Shown here piece by piece: positions 7,172-7,943 of a stretch of DNA of 7,943 nucleotides. This DNA comes from Bacteroidales bacterium UBA2295 (GTDB lineage: Bacteria; Bacteroidota; Bacteroidia; Bacteroidales; Tenuifilaceae). The notes below the pieces were generated by a model. That model saw nothing but the letters and a program-made list of their open reading frames with translations. It ran no database searches and was not told the DNA's origin. The position numbers were made by a program, and so were the translations under genes. Where the stretch lies: positions 1 to 7,943 of the forward strand of contig DDWD01000056.1 of NCBI GenBank assembly GCA_002345825.1, given 5' to 3'. The first letter of the stretch is position 1, and every line of letters starts with the position of its first letter.

Positions 7172-7943
7172 TGGATATAGTCTATTAAGAAATCAGAATT
7201 ATATAAACTCGACATAAATTTGTTGTAATCGATATAGTGAATAACCGTTCCCTCGGTGGCCTTAAGCGCTTTGTTGTTCCCGCTAACGCCATCTACCACA
7301 AAAATATCTCCCGGAACAAAGTGTTTTTGGGGCTTACCATCCACCTCAAGCATCATTGTTCCCTTCTCAACTAGCACGTAGTGCTTTTTACTTTTAAAAA
7401 CGCCTAGGGTTAAAATATCCACATTCGAGATCAGAAGGGTTGACGAATTGTAAAGCCAGTACAAGGGTGCCGCATGCGTTTTGCTGTAGGGCAATTCGCT
7501 AAAAAACTCCAGCCTATCGACAGCCGACTCACCAATCAGTTCCCAAAGCTCAAGGCTTCTATCCAAATCAACCCTTAGCTTATCGCCTAGCCGTGCACGA
7601 TAGCTGTTGTATCCCTCCTTGTCAATTTGCCTAATGAGGTGTCCCGATAGCTGACGCAAAACCCTATCAGTGTTGAAAAGCTGAGCTACAAGATCGACAG
7701 AAACGCCAACCTTTTCAAGGTTGCTAAATGCATTAAGGGCGTAAATTTTTGCCCGCTTGCCTATGAGGTTCTCATTACGGTTGATTATGGCTTTAAGCAA
7801 CGTTTCGGGTGTATATTCGGGTAGAGGGAAGTAATTCTGTAGCGCCCATATCTTGTTCGACAAGGAGTTGTCCTCAAGAATTGGGAATATGTATGGTTTG
7901 AGATCCTCAACCACAAACGTATCGAGTAGCTCTATGGCAAACG
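7168..7943 (-). CDS. C-terminal part of a HEAT-like repeat protein with a degenerate cyclic-nucleotide-binding fold (5' end outside window)
   Basis: The frame is open to the right edge, giving 257 complete codons. The GTG at 7914 is only an internal valine, because nine further in-frame codons (FAIELLDTF) precede it and continue the same repeat pattern; the true start lies beyond 7943. Residue numbers below count from that valine. The first 135 or so residues are helical, HEAT-like repeats (AIELLDTF, IKPYIF-type spacing, YALNAFSNLEKVG, LIRQIDKEGY). Residues 156-235 fit a cyclic-nucleotide-monophosphate-binding beta-barrel (VDILTLGVFKSKKHYVLVEKG, MLEVDGKPQKHFVPGDIF). The phosphate-binding cassette (VVDGVSGNNKALKATEGT) lacks the usual Gly-Glu-Leu and Pro-Arg-Ala residues, so cAMP/cGMP binding is doubtful. 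In Bacteroidota such C-termini often belong to long proteins with an N-terminal ATP/ADP-translocase-like membrane domain; this is inferred and cannot be seen here. It is coupled to the phosphatase gene by a 4-nt overlap. Confidence 0.82.
   Translation of the reverse strand, partial: FAIELLDTFVVEDLKPYIFPILEDNSLSNKIWALQNYFPLPEYTPETLLKAIINRNENLIGKRAKIYALNAFSNLEKVGVSVDLVAQLFNTDRVLRQLSGHLIRQIDKEGYNSYRARLGDKLRVDLDRSLELWELIGESAVDRLEFFSELPYSKTHAAPLYWLYNSSTLLISNVDILTLGVFKSKKHYVLVEKGTMMLEVDGKPQKHFVPGDIFVVDGVSGNNKALKATEGTVIHYIDYNKFMSSLYNSDFLIDYIQ

Larger units (their letters stand above)
1..7943 (-). other. Single leftward operon of at least five genes
   Basis: Every gene is on the minus strand, and the junctions from first to last are a 4-nt overlap and gaps of 5, 11 and 36 nt. 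No rho-independent terminator (GC stem followed by a U-run in the direction of transcription) was found between any genes. The promoter must lie to the right of 7943 and the end of the transcript to the left of position 1. Co-transcription is inferred from spacing only. Confidence 0.75.

Noticed and set aside
1..7943. CRISPR array, insertion sequence, tRNA or other mobile-element signatures.
   Set aside because: No regularly spaced direct repeats, transposase motifs, terminal inverted repeats or tRNA-like cloverleaf sequences were seen; the window is nearly all coding.

Overview
The window reads as a piece of a Bacteroidota chromosome, possibly Bacteroidales or Marinilabiliales, though the class cannot be fixed by eye. 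The evidence is a moderately AT-rich composition, a '...GWSQ|N' signal-peptide end on a predicted outer-membrane protein, almost no recognisable Shine-Dalgarno sites, and protein architectures common in that phylum. These include a HEAT plus cyclic-nucleotide-fold protein, a HAMP-SpoIIE phosphatase and an NPFPGLRPF-type STAND NTPase.

All genes lie on the minus strand, so the biological order runs from right to left. It starts with the 3' end of a HEAT-like/cyclic-nucleotide-fold protein (7943-7168, start outside the window). Next is a membrane-bound Cache-like/HAMP/SpoIIE serine-threonine phosphatase (7171-5147). It is followed by a soluble protein with at least two TIR-like domains (5141-3864). 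Then comes a large nSTAND NTPase with one membrane segment, a coiled coil and a seven-bladed WD40 propeller (3852-793). Last is the 5' end of a secreted protein that becomes a probable outer-membrane beta-barrel (756-1, end outside the window). The junctions are a 4-nt ATGA overlap, then gaps of 5, 11 and 36 nt. No terminator or convincing promoter was seen, so this is almost certainly one operon that extends beyond both window edges.

Taken together the genes look like an envelope-spanning signalling or conflict module. A ligand- or stress-sensing phosphatase and a degenerate cyclic-nucleotide-fold protein precede a separately encoded TIR-like protein and a STAND switch. If the positive-inside rule holds for the STAND protein, its ATPase faces the cytosol while its coiled coil and WD40 propeller lie in the periplasm, facing the product of the last gene. 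The domain calls are well supported by motifs. The joint function, the catalytic competence of the TIR-like domains and the topology are inference.

There are no RNA genes, CRISPR arrays, insertion sequences or gene-free stretches over 300 bases. The longest intergenic gap is 36 nt.
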